From: Amycolatopsis eburnea | GTDB lineage: Bacteria; Actinomycetota; Actinomycetes; Mycobacteriales; Pseudonocardiaceae | Reading direction: 5' to 3' | Assembly (NCBI RefSeq): GCF_003937945.1 | Contig: NZ_RSEC01000048.1 | Location: 124,001-188,000, forward strand | DNA: 64,000 nt | Part shown: piece by piece, positions 17,492 through 25,513 of the stretch | Position numbering within the stretch: position 1 is the first letter of the stretch | Layout of the letters: each line of letters starts with the position of its first letter | Notes under the pieces: generated by a model | Told to the model about the DNA's origin: nothing | Seen by the model: the letters and a program-made list of their open reading frames with translations, nothing else | The model's database searches: none | Made by a program: the position numbers and the translations under genes

Positions 17492-18217
17492 CTACTCCTT
17501 GGAATCTCGGGTCGGGTAATCAGCTATGAGCACTCGCTTCAAGTGCCGGTTAGTATCCGCGAAGGCGGTACGGGCGTGGAGCACGCGCCAGTTATCCCAA
17601 ATGAGCATCGAGTCTTCCAGGATACGGACCGCCGTGCTGTGCTCGGCGAAGTAGGCTCGGCCAAGCTCGATGAATCGGTTCATATCGTCGTCATAGTCAA
17701 GGCAGCGATCGTCACAGGGAAAGCGGATTACTAACTCGCCGCGCACACGTTCGAGGAGTTGGTGCTTAGTGCGGTAATCGATTCCAACCTTGGCCAGGCC
17801 AACACTCGGCCCCCAAGAGTAGCGCCGAGAAAGTAACGTGCTCCGTAGCTCGGCGGGAAGCCCGTCGATGAACGGATAGGCGTCGGCCAGCGTGGTCTCG
17901 CCGCCGGAGCCGGTCGCAGTCCGCACGCTCCACAAGGCGACGAAGCGGGGAGGTAAGCCCGGAAACTCGAACCACTCGGTGTGAGCGAGAAGCTCGCGAG
18001 TGTTGGAGGGCGAGTAGGTGGAGTTGCCGACTGCGGGATCGGGCCGGACATCGCGGACGACGGCACCATCGAACTGACCCACGAGCGGACCCAGACGGGC
18101 CAGTTCGGAGAGGTAGTCGAATTCTTTGGACAGGTGACAGATGTGGGCGAATCCTACCGAGTTCAGCAACACCCGAAGTGCGTCCAGGTCGAAAGCCGAG
18201 ACCGCCAATTCGATCAC
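17492..18217 (-). CDS. TauD/TfdA-type Fe(II)/2-oxoglutarate dioxygenase (second of a tandem pair)
   Basis: 241 residues from GTG 18217 (preceded by GGGCGGG); upstream in-frame sequence does not look like protein. The same motifs as its neighbour are present: HTEWFEFPGLPP with the iron-binding His and Glu, GGETTLAD, FPCDDRCLDYDDDM, and WDNWRVLHARTAF with the distal His, followed by RHLKRVLIADY. It is first in the two-gene unit and is transcribed divergently from the HIT/GalT/sulfotransferase operon, with only 111 bases between the two starts. A shared divergent control region suggests all five genes serve one pathway. Sequential oxidation of one substrate by the two enzymes is a reasonable guess. 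Confidence 0.85.
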   Translation of the reverse strand: MIELAVSAFDLDALRVLLNSVGFAHICHLSKEFDYLSELARLGPLVGQFDGAVVRDVRPDPAVGNSTYSPSNTRELLAHTEWFEFPGLPPRFVALWSVRTATGSGGETTLADAYPFIDGLPAELRSTLLSRRYSWGPSVGLAKVGIDYRTKHQLLERVRGELVIRFPCDDRCLDYDDDMNRFIELGRAYFAEHSTAVRILEDSMLIWDNWRVLHARTAFADTNRHLKRVLIADYPTRDSKE

Positions 18218-18328
18218 CCCGCCCAGAATAATACGGCAAGCGCACCGAAATTGCACCCCCTTGCCTCCCCCACAATGACGGCTTACAATGCTGATGCGTT
18301 GTGGGAGTGGTGTCAGGGGAGGTGCCTC

Positions 18329-18979
18329 GTGACCAGGATGCCCGCCGTCGTCGACGTGGATTGTTTTCTGTGCGCAAGCCCCGACGGGCCGGCTCTCGAC
18401 TGGCACGACCGGCCCCTCCATGAGAGCGCATCAGCGCGAGCGGTCCCGGCAGTGGGGGCGCTTCGGCCCGGCTACGTGCTGGTCGCACCGAAGGTTCACA
18501 GGTATTCGCTCGCGGAGATGCCGGCCGCGCACCGCCATGAGTTCCTCGCAACCCTGGAGTTCGTCAAGGAGACCCTGACGCGCAACTTCGGCCCGGTTCT
18601 CATGTTCGAGCACGGCGGGGACGCCGCCTGCCGCCGACGATCCGCGTGCGTCGAGCACGCCCACCTGCATGTGTGGAGCATCGCCGACGAGATCCACCTA
18701 CGGTTGCCGGACACGCCTGTTTCCGTGCATCCCTCTCTGGACGACTTTCTGCAGCGCCCTTCGAGGATCTCCCCCTACCTTCTCCATGTGCGTGGCGACG
18801 GCCGGACAGCGGTCGGCCGAGATCCTGGAATAAGCCAGTTCTTCCGACGCCAGATCGCCGAGCAGTTGGCTGTCCCGAGCCTATGGGACTACGCCACGGT
18901 TCCGTGCTGGGACAACGTACGCGCAGCCGTCCGCGCGTTCGACGCCACAGCGGGCCACCCCGGTGGAGGTGAGAATTGA
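18329..18979 (+). CDS. HIT-superfamily nucleotide-binding protein
   Basis: 216 residues. GTG 18329 was chosen because GGGGAGG ends six bases upstream; ATG 18275 is an in-frame alternative without such a site. The HIT layout is visible: FLCAS near the N-terminus, then GALRPGYVLVAPKVHRYSLA as the first strand-loop pair, and the catalytic HIT triad VEHAHLHVWSI (His-x-His-x-His). A C-terminal ~90-residue extension is not typical. HIT enzymes hydrolyse or transfer nucleoside monophosphates through a nucleotidyl-His intermediate. It overlaps the GalT-like gene by one base (TGATG). Two members of the same fold side by side imply consecutive nucleotidyl chemistry, but the substrate is not known. Confidence 0.75.
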   Translation: MTRMPAVVDVDCFLCASPDGPALDWHDRPLHESASARAVPAVGALRPGYVLVAPKVHRYSLAEMPAAHRHEFLATLEFVKETLTRNFGPVLMFEHGGDAACRRRSACVEHAHLHVWSIADEIHLRLPDTPVSVHPSLDDFLQRPSRISPYLLHVRGDGRTAVGRDPGISQFFRRQIAEQLAVPSLWDYATVPCWDNVRAAVRAFDATAGHPGGGEN

Positions 18980-19884
18980 TGGTCGGGGGCAGCCGGGACA
19001 CAACACCGACACTGTTGTTCAGCGCCTTGCATGAGGAGTGGCTCATACACGCACCGGGGCGGGAAGGAATGATTCCTCAGGCCGCCCGTGTTCAAGCAGA
19101 CGATCAGCCCTGCCCCTTCTGCCCGGGCTCGACGGAGACGCCACAGGCATACGACACCCAGATATTGCCCAGCCGCCATCCCTTCCTTTCCGGAGTGGTC
19201 ACCAGCGAGCACGGCGCCGCGCCGGTCCACTCCGTCCTGCTCTACGCGTCGGGCCACGACGTCATACTCGCCGACCTTTCACCGCAGCGGTTGACAAGAT
19301 TACTGCGACGCATCGCGGAGCACACGCGCCTACTCATGACAGGCGGATGCGCGGCGGTCTATGTGTTCGAAGTGCATGGCGACGTGCTGGGTCCGACCGT
19401 TGCCCATCCCCATGGTCAGATTCTCGGGTTTTCGTTCGTGCCGGACAAGATGACCCGGCTGGGACGACCGTGCGCGCTGTGCGCGGCTGCGGACATGGCG
19501 GCGCTGCGACTCATCGAACTGGAAACGGTGGAGTTCGGTGTATCGCAGTGGTCGCGTCTGCCGTTCGAGATGCTGATCTATCCGCGACGCCACATCAGCG
19601 AGCTCGGCCAGTGTACGAATGCCGAACTGCGGGACCTTGCCGCAGGCCTGCACCACGCGTTGCGGCTGATTGGCGATCCGGCCGTCCCCTATATCCTCAA
19701 TATTATGCAGGTCTCGCCATCCAAGGCCGGCGAGCACCACCTCAGGATCGAGCTCGTCCCGTTCAACAAGCCGAACGGGACGCTGAAGATGGCTGGCGCA
19801 TGCGAACTTTTCCTGGGCATCTACATCAATCCCGTCGACCCGGTTCGCGCGGCGGCGCTTCTCCGGCAGCGGTTGGCCCGATGA
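18979..19884 (+). CDS. galactose-1-phosphate uridylyltransferase-like protein
   Basis: 301 residues. ATG 18979 has GGAGGTGAG upstream. It has the GalT layout: CPFC (45-48) as zinc ligands with HPFLS further on, then VAHPHGQILGF, in which the central His of HPHGQ (His145) carries the nucleotidyl group in GalT. A second CALC pair follows, and the C-terminal domain has EHHLRIELVPF in the place of the second GalT half. GalT exchanges UMP between UDP-glucose and galactose 1-phosphate. No other Leloir genes (galE, galK) are nearby, so a role on a different sugar- or cyclitol-phosphate is more likely. It is coupled to the HIT gene upstream and overlaps the sulfotransferase by four bases. Confidence 0.8.
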   Translation: MVGGSRDTTPTLLFSALHEEWLIHAPGREGMIPQAARVQADDQPCPFCPGSTETPQAYDTQILPSRHPFLSGVVTSEHGAAPVHSVLLYASGHDVILADLSPQRLTRLLRRIAEHTRLLMTGGCAAVYVFEVHGDVLGPTVAHPHGQILGFSFVPDKMTRLGRPCALCAAADMAALRLIELETVEFGVSQWSRLPFEMLIYPRRHISELGQCTNAELRDLAAGLHHALRLIGDPAVPYILNIMQVSPSKAGEHHLRIELVPFNKPNGTLKMAGACELFLGIYINPVDPVRAAALLRQRLAR

Positions 19885-20951
19885 ACCGTATCCAGATGAT
19901 CGGGACCCAACGGTCGGGATCAAACCTCTTGCGATTGATGCTTGCACAGGGCCCGGTCTTCGCGCCGCCGTCGGCACATCTACTTAGAGACCTACAGTTT
20001 TTCGCTGACAGCGAGGCGCCACTGCTCGCCGCCGCAATGTGTGAGCTGCTTGATCGTAACGTTCTTGCTTGGCCCGAAGGGAGCTATTGCGCAGCCCGCC
20101 TACTTGCCCAAGGCGGCCACGCCGGCCTCGCTGACATGGTGGTCACGCTCTATGACAGCGCCGCTACCCGGCTCGGACACCCGGCATGGGTGTGCAAATG
20201 TCTGGAGAACGTCCACCACCTCGGCCAGATACGAGGTGCCGCTCCAGAACTCAGCGTGCTCCATCTGGTCCGTGACCCGCGTGACGTGGCCTTGTCCTTT
20301 TCGCGCGCGCCGATAGGCCCCAAGGAGCCGCACATGATCGCGTTCGCGTGGAGAGCCGATCAGCGGGCGGCACTCGCGGCCGAGCGGACGGGCGATTGGC
20401 GTCGCTGGGTTCGGGTGCGGTACGAAGATTTGGTGCGCAACTGCGATTCCGTGCTCCAGCATCTATGTCGGGCCTTGGAAATCTCCTTCACCCCTAAGAT
20501 GGCCAACTTCAATGCCTCGGAAGAGGCAGTCCGCACCGCGTCGCTCTCCCCGCTCTGGACCGGCCTGTCCAGCCCGGTGACCACGTCGCGCATCGGCCAG
20601 TTCCGGCAGCCACGGCACCGGCGGTTCGTCATCGCCGTCGAGGACGTTCTCGCCGACGACATGGAGGAGTTCGGTTACCGGCCACTATACCGGACCAGGA
20701 GCAGGAACCACTCCGCCGCCGAACTGAGCCAGTTCGTCGCACGGGACGAAGCCCTTCGACGGCAGGCAGCCGGCGCCCGAGACCCCCGCCGTGAGGCAGT
20801 GTTCAACCGACGGGAGCATCTCCTCAGCCAGCTCAGACTCGGCAACCTGAATCCCATCATCACGAGATCTATCGCTGCGTGCCACGCAGAAGACGGACGG
20901 AGAGCGCTGTCAGCCGGGCCGATTACCGACGACGGCCGGCATCAGCTCTGA
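19881..20951 (+). CDS. PAPS-dependent sulfotransferase
   Basis: 356 residues from ATG 19881, overlapping the stop of the GalT-like gene by four bases. The N-terminal 5'-phosphosulfate loop is MIGTQRSGSNLLRLML (residues 6-21), and the 3'-phosphate motif is LHLVRDPRDVALSFSRA (127-143, Arg131 and Ser139). RVRYEDLVRN is the usual later helix. The C-terminal ~80 residues are Arg-rich and variable. The enzyme would transfer sulfate from PAPS to a hydroxyl or amine of a small molecule or sugar. No PAPS-synthesis genes are in the window. The coupling to HIT and GalT-like genes suggests the acceptor is a nucleotide-linked or phosphorylated sugar. Confidence 0.85.
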   Translation: MNRIQMIGTQRSGSNLLRLMLAQGPVFAPPSAHLLRDLQFFADSEAPLLAAAMCELLDRNVLAWPEGSYCAARLLAQGGHAGLADMVVTLYDSAATRLGHPAWVCKCLENVHHLGQIRGAAPELSVLHLVRDPRDVALSFSRAPIGPKEPHMIAFAWRADQRAALAAERTGDWRRWVRVRYEDLVRNCDSVLQHLCRALEISFTPKMANFNASEEAVRTASLSPLWTGLSSPVTTSRIGQFRQPRHRRFVIAVEDVLADDMEEFGYRPLYRTRSRNHSAAELSQFVARDEALRRQAAGARDPRREAVFNRREHLLSQLRLGNLNPIITRSIAACHAEDGRRALSAGPITDDGRHQL

Positions 20952-21252
20952 CGTCAGTATCGCCGAACAAGGAACTGCTAACGATCGCCACGACAATGCG
21001 GTCATTCGCATTCGCTGCGAACTAGCACGCTGGTGGCGCTCTGTCCGCCGTGGAGTCGGCGACGGCCGTCTACTCCGGCGATGGCGCACGGCTGGCCATC
21101 GCCGACGCGGCCGGGCTCACGCCGGACGCAATGCCGCTCGCATCCTGAAGGCGGTGGCCCGGCGGCGACCGAATAGAGATCCTCACGGCGGCTGCGGAGT
21201 CGTCGAGGATGGTGTGCCGCCAACATCGCTGGATGCGGGCTAGGTTGTCTGA
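20952..21252. other. intergenic stretch, no gene seen
   Basis: 301 bases between sulfotransferase and methyltransferase. A short frame near 21050-21150 has protein-like composition (SATAVYSGDGARLAIADAAG) but no start or family, and may be a gene remnant. Confidence 0.35.
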
Positions 21253-21996
21253 GTGATTGACTACGATGCAGAATCCGATTGTTACGACGCAACACGTGGT
21301 GGTGAGCCGAGAGCGGTAGCCGCAGCCACGAGTATAGAACGATTGCTGCCGCACACCGCCCGTGTCGTGGTTGACGTCGGCTGCGGTAGCGGGATCGTGA
21401 CCCGGCACCTGGCCGGTCAGCAGCGGCTCGTCATAGGTGTCGACCGATCCGCGGGCATGATTCGACTGGCGTCTCGACGGCTGCCAAGACGCACTGTACT
21501 CGGTGACGCGACGGTTCTGCCGATCAGGTCGAGCACCGCCGACGTCGTGCTGATGATCTGGGTGCTCCACCTACTTCGCGACCCGGAACCGGTGCTCGCG
21601 GAGGGAGCCCGCGTCTTGCGCTCAGGCGGCGTTCTGATCACCACTGTCGACAAGAACGACGCTCCGTTCCGCGCCCCAAGCGACTTCGCCGACGTGACCG
21701 CCGCCGCGCGCCGGGAGCTAGTCCCGCAGGCATCCGACCATCACGACCGAATCCTGCGGCTGGCCGCCGACCACGACCTTCAACCACTCGACGAGGCGAC
21801 CTTCGTAGGGATTGGTCAGGGCAGGAGCCCCCGCCAATGGCGCGAGCACATCGCGGGCGGTCACGTCGCGTGGTGCCAGGGGACCGATCGCGCACGGATC
21901 GCCGACTTGTGCTCCGCAATTTCGTCGTTGTCGAATCAGGAAACAGCGCGACCCGACCCGATCTATAGCCTTGTCGCGCTCGAACGCCGTCGATGA
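21253..21996 (+). CDS. SAM-dependent class I methyltransferase
   Basis: 247 residues from GTG 21253. The SAM-binding glycine motif is VVVDVGCGSGIVTRHL (motif I), followed by the acidic residue in VIGVDRSAGMI, LGDATVLPIRSSTAD (motif II) and VLMIWVLHLL with VLRSGGVLITT. This is the Methyltransf_11 pattern of small-molecule O-, N- or C-methyltransferases. It sits alone downstream of the sulfotransferase on the same strand, 300 bases away. The substrate cannot be told from sequence. Its last codons overlap the remains of a Nudix gene. Confidence 0.85.
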   Translation: MIDYDAESDCYDATRGGEPRAVAAATSIERLLPHTARVVVDVGCGSGIVTRHLAGQQRLVIGVDRSAGMIRLASRRLPRRTVLGDATVLPIRSSTADVVLMIWVLHLLRDPEPVLAEGARVLRSGGVLITTVDKNDAPFRAPSDFADVTAAARRELVPQASDHHDRILRLAADHDLQPLDEATFVGIGQGRSPRQWREHIAGGHVAWCQGTDRARIADLCSAISSLSNQETARPDPIYSLVALERRR

Positions 21997-22273
21997 GCTG
22001 CCCGGCGGGAACCTCGACAAAGGCGACGACGAGGATGTTGCCGAGGCCGCGGCTCGCGAACTGCTGGAGGAGACAGGATTCGCGGCCAGCTCGGTCGAGG
22101 TAGTCGGCTCGACCTACCTCGCGGCATACGCGACGCATCACCGGTTCGCCGCTATCGCGCTCGGTTGCCGCCGGGTCGCCGAGCCGAAACCGGATCGGGA
22201 GTTCCTGGAAACGGTCCTCATGCGCCGGCCGGAATTCATCAACCACGTACTGTCGGATGAACTGACGGACTAG
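21989..22273 (+). pseudogene. 5'-truncated Nudix hydrolase remnant
   Basis: The frame contains an intact Nudix box (LPGGNLDKGDDEDVAEAAAR then ELLEETGF) and about 60 residues after it, ending at TAG 22273. The ~50 residues that normally precede the box are missing and replaced by the end of the methyltransferase gene. No start codon or ribosome site fits. It resembles ADP-ribose pyrophosphatase-type enzymes. Confidence 0.6.
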
Positions 22274-22310
22274 TACGTCGCTCTGCGCGGGGCAGTAGCG
22301 CTCGAGTGGC

Positions 22311-23657
22311 TCACCCCAGCTGATGCGCGCTGACGGCCGCCATGATCTTTTCGCTCGTTGCTGCCGTCGTTTCGAGGTAGAGACGGGTTCCCGGCTCGGT
22401 GCCGGACGCGCGAACTGCGAGATACTCCCCCGTTCTGTCGTTGCCGAACAGGGCCACATCGTCAGCGGTGGTGCTGGTGTCCCATGTGGACAAAAGCTCA
22501 CTGACCCTACTGATGACCTGCGCGTTGTCGGCTACGACGGTAATGATGCGCTGCGGGTGTGGGTGGCTTCGCCGTAGTTCGGTGACCGCCCTGTCGAGGT
22601 GTTCGAGTGTGGGCAGTGCGGTGAGCATTGTTGTGAGAGCGGTCAGGCTGTCGCGTTCAACGTAGACGTCCGGCGCCTCGGCGACGACCAGCGCACCGTT
22701 GGGCTCCAGCCCGATCATAGACGTGTCCGTGCTGCGGTGCCATGCGGCGACGACATGCTTGAACCCCACCGGAACCAGCTCGACCTTGACCCTGCAGTCG
22801 CGCGCGGTGCGGATAACGGACTGCGGGCTGACCGCTGTCGTAACCACCCTCGCTGGGCGGAGCCCGGACCGCAGGAGAATCGCCGCTTGCTCGGCACTAC
22901 CGATGTAGCCGGAACGAGTAGTCCAGAGGGCAAGACGGTCGCCGTCGCCGTCAACCATCGCGATGACTGCGCGGTCACGTTCCGGCAGTTCGGACAGCAA
23001 GCGCGCGGCGATGGCGTCTGCGGCGGGTCGGCGAGCGGGGTCTGGGGTGTGTCCAGCAAAAAACGGCAGTGGTCGAGCGCGCCGCCAAGTCAGGTCGGGT
23101 AGATGCGGGCCGAGCATCCCGACTGCACCGTGAGCAGCATCGATGACGACAGTGCCCTCGAACTGACGGGCTGCCGCGATGAGTGCCGAGCCGACGGTGG
23201 CGGCGTAGGCGCCGAGCACTGGCGCATGTTGGTGCAGGCCACCCGTCACCGGGAATGTCTCTGTGACGTCCGGGAGGACGGCGGACTCGAGGAGCGTCGT
23301 GATGCCGTGACCGCGGTGGTCACGGAGCTTGATGCCTAGGTAGCCGGGCGGGTTGTGACTGGCAGTGACGACGATCCCCGCGTCGAACTCGGAATGCTGG
23401 TGAACGTAACGGCCGACGCCCGGGGTAGGTGCTGGACTATCGGCAAGCACCGCGGTCGCTCCGCGGGCGGCAAGCAGGTCGGCGGCGAGGTGGGCGATAT
23501 CGTGCGCGCCGGCCCGGCCGTCATATCCGACGAGGACTGTGCCGTGCAGGACACCCCTAGCCACGGCGAGGTCAAGCGCCCCGAGCAATTGGGGTTCGGC
23601 GTAGCTGGGGCCGGTCTGGCCACGCCAGCCGTCGGTGGTGGTCGGTGTGGATTGCAT
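22311..23657 (-). CDS. phosphomannomutase/phosphoglucomutase-family enzyme
   Basis: 448 residues, close to the usual ~450-460 of bacterial alpha-D-phosphohexomutases. The phosphoserine loop is VTASHNPPGY (Ser100), the Mg2+ site is VDGDGDRLALW (Asp236, 238, 240), and the sugar-phosphate loop near the C-terminus is RASGTEPGTRLYLE. The substrate-specificity loop GLEPNGALV replaces the usual GEMSGH-type sequence, so the substrate may be unusual. The enzyme moves a phosphate between two positions of a sugar or cyclitol, for example 6(7)-phosphate to 1-phosphate. ATG 23657 follows directly the TGA of the phosphatase gene. It is the last gene of the five-gene operon, as ValO-like mutases are in cyclitol pathways. 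Confidence 0.85.
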   Translation of the reverse strand: MQSTPTTTDGWRGQTGPSYAEPQLLGALDLAVARGVLHGTVLVGYDGRAGAHDIAHLAADLLAARGATAVLADSPAPTPGVGRYVHQHSEFDAGIVVTASHNPPGYLGIKLRDHRGHGITTLLESAVLPDVTETFPVTGGLHQHAPVLGAYAATVGSALIAAARQFEGTVVIDAAHGAVGMLGPHLPDLTWRRARPLPFFAGHTPDPARRPAADAIAARLLSELPERDRAVIAMVDGDGDRLALWTTRSGYIGSAEQAAILLRSGLRPARVVTTAVSPQSVIRTARDCRVKVELVPVGFKHVVAAWHRSTDTSMIGLEPNGALVVAEAPDVYVERDSLTALTTMLTALPTLEHLDRAVTELRRSHPHPQRIITVVADNAQVISRVSELLSTWDTSTTADDVALFGNDRTGEYLAVRASGTEPGTRLYLETTAATSEKIMAAVSAHQLG

Positions 23658-24470
23658 TCAGGCCTCCCGTGGTGCGCTCGGGGCACGTTGCCCGGCAGCG
23701 CCTATAGCGGTCCAGCCATCGATCCAGCCCGGCAGGTTGCGGGTCAGATCACGGCCGACACTGTCGCGGACGATGCCACCGGTGGCGGCGACAAGGAGTG
23801 CGGCCGCGGCGTAGTCCCACACGGCGGCGCCCTGCCCGCCAGGCAGATAGACCGCGGTCTGCGCGCGGCCGGTGGCGACGAGTGCCATCTTGACGCTGGC
23901 TGTGGCGACGGCAGCCGTGCGGACGCCGCCGACGCGGCGGGCCCACTGGGTGGCGGCCGGGACCTGGGCAGGGCTGCACAGCACGACGTCCGAGCCATAC
24001 ATCGGGAGCCGGGCGAGGTCGCCGTGAGCGCGCAGGCCGGTGGCGGCCGTGGCGGTGAGCGTGAGGTGGTAGGCCGGGAAGTCCACGACGGCCTCGTTCG
24101 AGCGGCCGCGACGGACGCGGCACACGGCGATCGCGTAGTCAGGCGTCCCCGCCAGCAGCGACGTGGTCCCGTCGATCGGGTCCACCACCACACAGTCCGC
24201 AACGATCTCGGCAGGCAACTCGGTGGCGTGTTCCTCGGCGACGACCGTGACGTCGGGCCACGCCGCACGCAGCGCCCCGATCAGCAGGTCCTGGACCTGC
24301 TCGTCAGCCGCTGTGACCGGCTCAATGCGCCCGTGGAGGTTGAGTTTGTCCCGCCGCGCACCGCCGACTCGCCGCCAACGATCGATTGCGCCACGGCAGG
24401 CAGGCAGTGCCTCAGCGACCACGTCGTAGAGCGCCGGCTCGTCCCGTCGGTCGCGACTTTTCGGTGTCAC
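23658..24470 (-). CDS. inositol-monophosphatase-family sugar phosphatase
   Basis: 270 residues from GTG 24470, overlapping the kinase gene by four bases (GTGA). It has the metal-binding motifs of the IMPase/FBPase family: VVAEEH (Glu79/80), VVVDPIDGTTSLLAGTP (Asp97, Asp100) and AAVWDYAAAALLVAATGG near the C-terminus. It also has PVTAADEQVQ as the N-terminal segment. The enzyme should hydrolyse a phosphate from a cyclitol or sugar phosphate such as inositol, histidinol or a C7-cyclitol, with Mg2+. Position between kinase and mutase suggests removal of one phosphate after cyclisation or activation. Confidence 0.85.
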   Translation of the reverse strand: MTPKSRDRRDEPALYDVVAEALPACRGAIDRWRRVGGARRDKLNLHGRIEPVTAADEQVQDLLIGALRAAWPDVTVVAEEHATELPAEIVADCVVVDPIDGTTSLLAGTPDYAIAVCRVRRGRSNEAVVDFPAYHLTLTATAATGLRAHGDLARLPMYGSDVVLCSPAQVPAATQWARRVGGVRTAAVATASVKMALVATGRAQTAVYLPGGQGAAVWDYAAAALLVAATGGIVRDSVGRDLTRNLPGWIDGWTAIGAAGQRAPSAPREA

Positions 24471-25513
24471 GCCGCACCGCCGGCCGACACCGGATGGTCG
24501 TCGGTGGGCATTTGGTTAACGCAGAAAGGGATCGAGTCCGCGATGACGGGGAGTGTGGTCTGCCGGAGGGCGCGGCCGAGGGCCAGCATCGCGGTCGCGT
24601 GATCGGCCTCCGCGTGCTCGAGAACGTCGGTGATGCTGACGACTCCGCCTAACAGCTCGGTAAGCCGATGACGCAGCATCGAGCTGCCCGTGAGAAGTGA
24701 GCCCGAAAGGATCAGGGTGAGCGGGTTCTGTTCGGTGATTCCCGTATCAGCGCAGACGGCACGGACCCCGCTGGCCAGGGCGTCGGCGGCGGAGTCGACG
24801 AGTGCTGTGGCCACCGCGTCACCAGCGGTGGCTGCGGCGAGGACGGAGGGCGCGAAGGTGGCGACGTGCGGCTTCCTGGCGTGACCGCTGATATAGACGG
24901 TTTCGAATAGTGCATCCCCCAGGGGGCCGGACACGTGGCCACACCATGCTGCGGCAGCATCGGTCAGCGCGGTCTGCGGTCCGCGGTGGTCGAGTGCTCG
25001 AACGACCGCACGGAGTCCGGCTTGGGCGAGATCGTGCCCGCCTCCTTCATCGGAAAGCAGCCATTCCAGTCCGGACGCCCGCGCCGTGCGGGTGTCGTGC
25101 CGGGCGGCGAACCCGGTGCCAGTTCCGGCGATCGCCACGCAGACCGCGCCGTCCGGTTTGCGCAGCAGCACCGGAAGAATGTCGTTCACGACATGTACGG
25201 GAAGACCGGGCATGCCGGCGCAGCTGCACGCGGTGCTGAGCAAGCCCGCGAAGCTGGCCGCGGTGGCGGTGGTAGAGGCGGCGCCGTGCGCGGCGACAAC
25301 TCCGATCGGGTCGATGTGTCCGTGGCTGGCCGAGCTGTCCAGCACTTGGGTGATCAACTCGGTCATTGTGACGGTCGCCTGAGCGTCGCCGACCGACCGT
25401 GGGTTGGTGGACGCGCCAGTGGCGACGCCGAGCACGTTGGTGCCGGTGGCGAGCGCGGCCCAGGTTCGGCTGCCGCCTCCTTCCAAAAGCAGAAAATGGT
25501 CTTCGGAGGTCAT
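24467..25513 (-). CDS. BadF/N-acetylglucosamine-kinase-type ATPase, likely sugar or cyclitol kinase
   Basis: 348 residues. ATG 25513 is preceded by GGGGAGG at six bases and overlaps the cyclase stop (ATGA). The actin-like ATPase fold of the BadF/BadG/NAGK group is visible: LLLEGGGSRTWAALA as phosphate-1 (the usual Asp of DGGGTKT is Glu here), GASTNPRSVG, AGTGTGFAARH as phosphate-2 and LSDEGGGHDLAQAGLRAV. It ends with LTLILSGSLLTGSSML as the adenosine motif. These enzymes phosphorylate sugars, or couple ATP to reductases; the lack of iron-sulfur ligands favours kinase. In cyclitol pathways the cyclase product is rephosphorylated by a kinase, which would fit this gene's place. Confidence 0.75.
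   Translation of the reverse strand: MTSEDHFLLLEGGGSRTWAALATGTNVLGVATGASTNPRSVGDAQATVTMTELITQVLDSSASHGHIDPIGVVAAHGAASTTATAASFAGLLSTACSCAGMPGLPVHVVNDILPVLLRKPDGAVCVAIAGTGTGFAARHDTRTARASGLEWLLSDEGGGHDLAQAGLRAVVRALDHRGPQTALTDAAAAWCGHVSGPLGDALFETVYISGHARKPHVATFAPSVLAAATAGDAVATALVDSAADALASGVRAVCADTGITEQNPLTLILSGSLLTGSSMLRHRLTELLGGVVSITDVLEHAEADHATAMLALGRALRQTTLPVIADSIPFCVNQMPTDDHPVSAGGAA

Noticed and set aside
18979..19884. Leloir-pathway galT
   Set aside because: No galE or galK is present and the gene is coupled to HIT and sulfotransferase genes. The name is kept only as family likeness.
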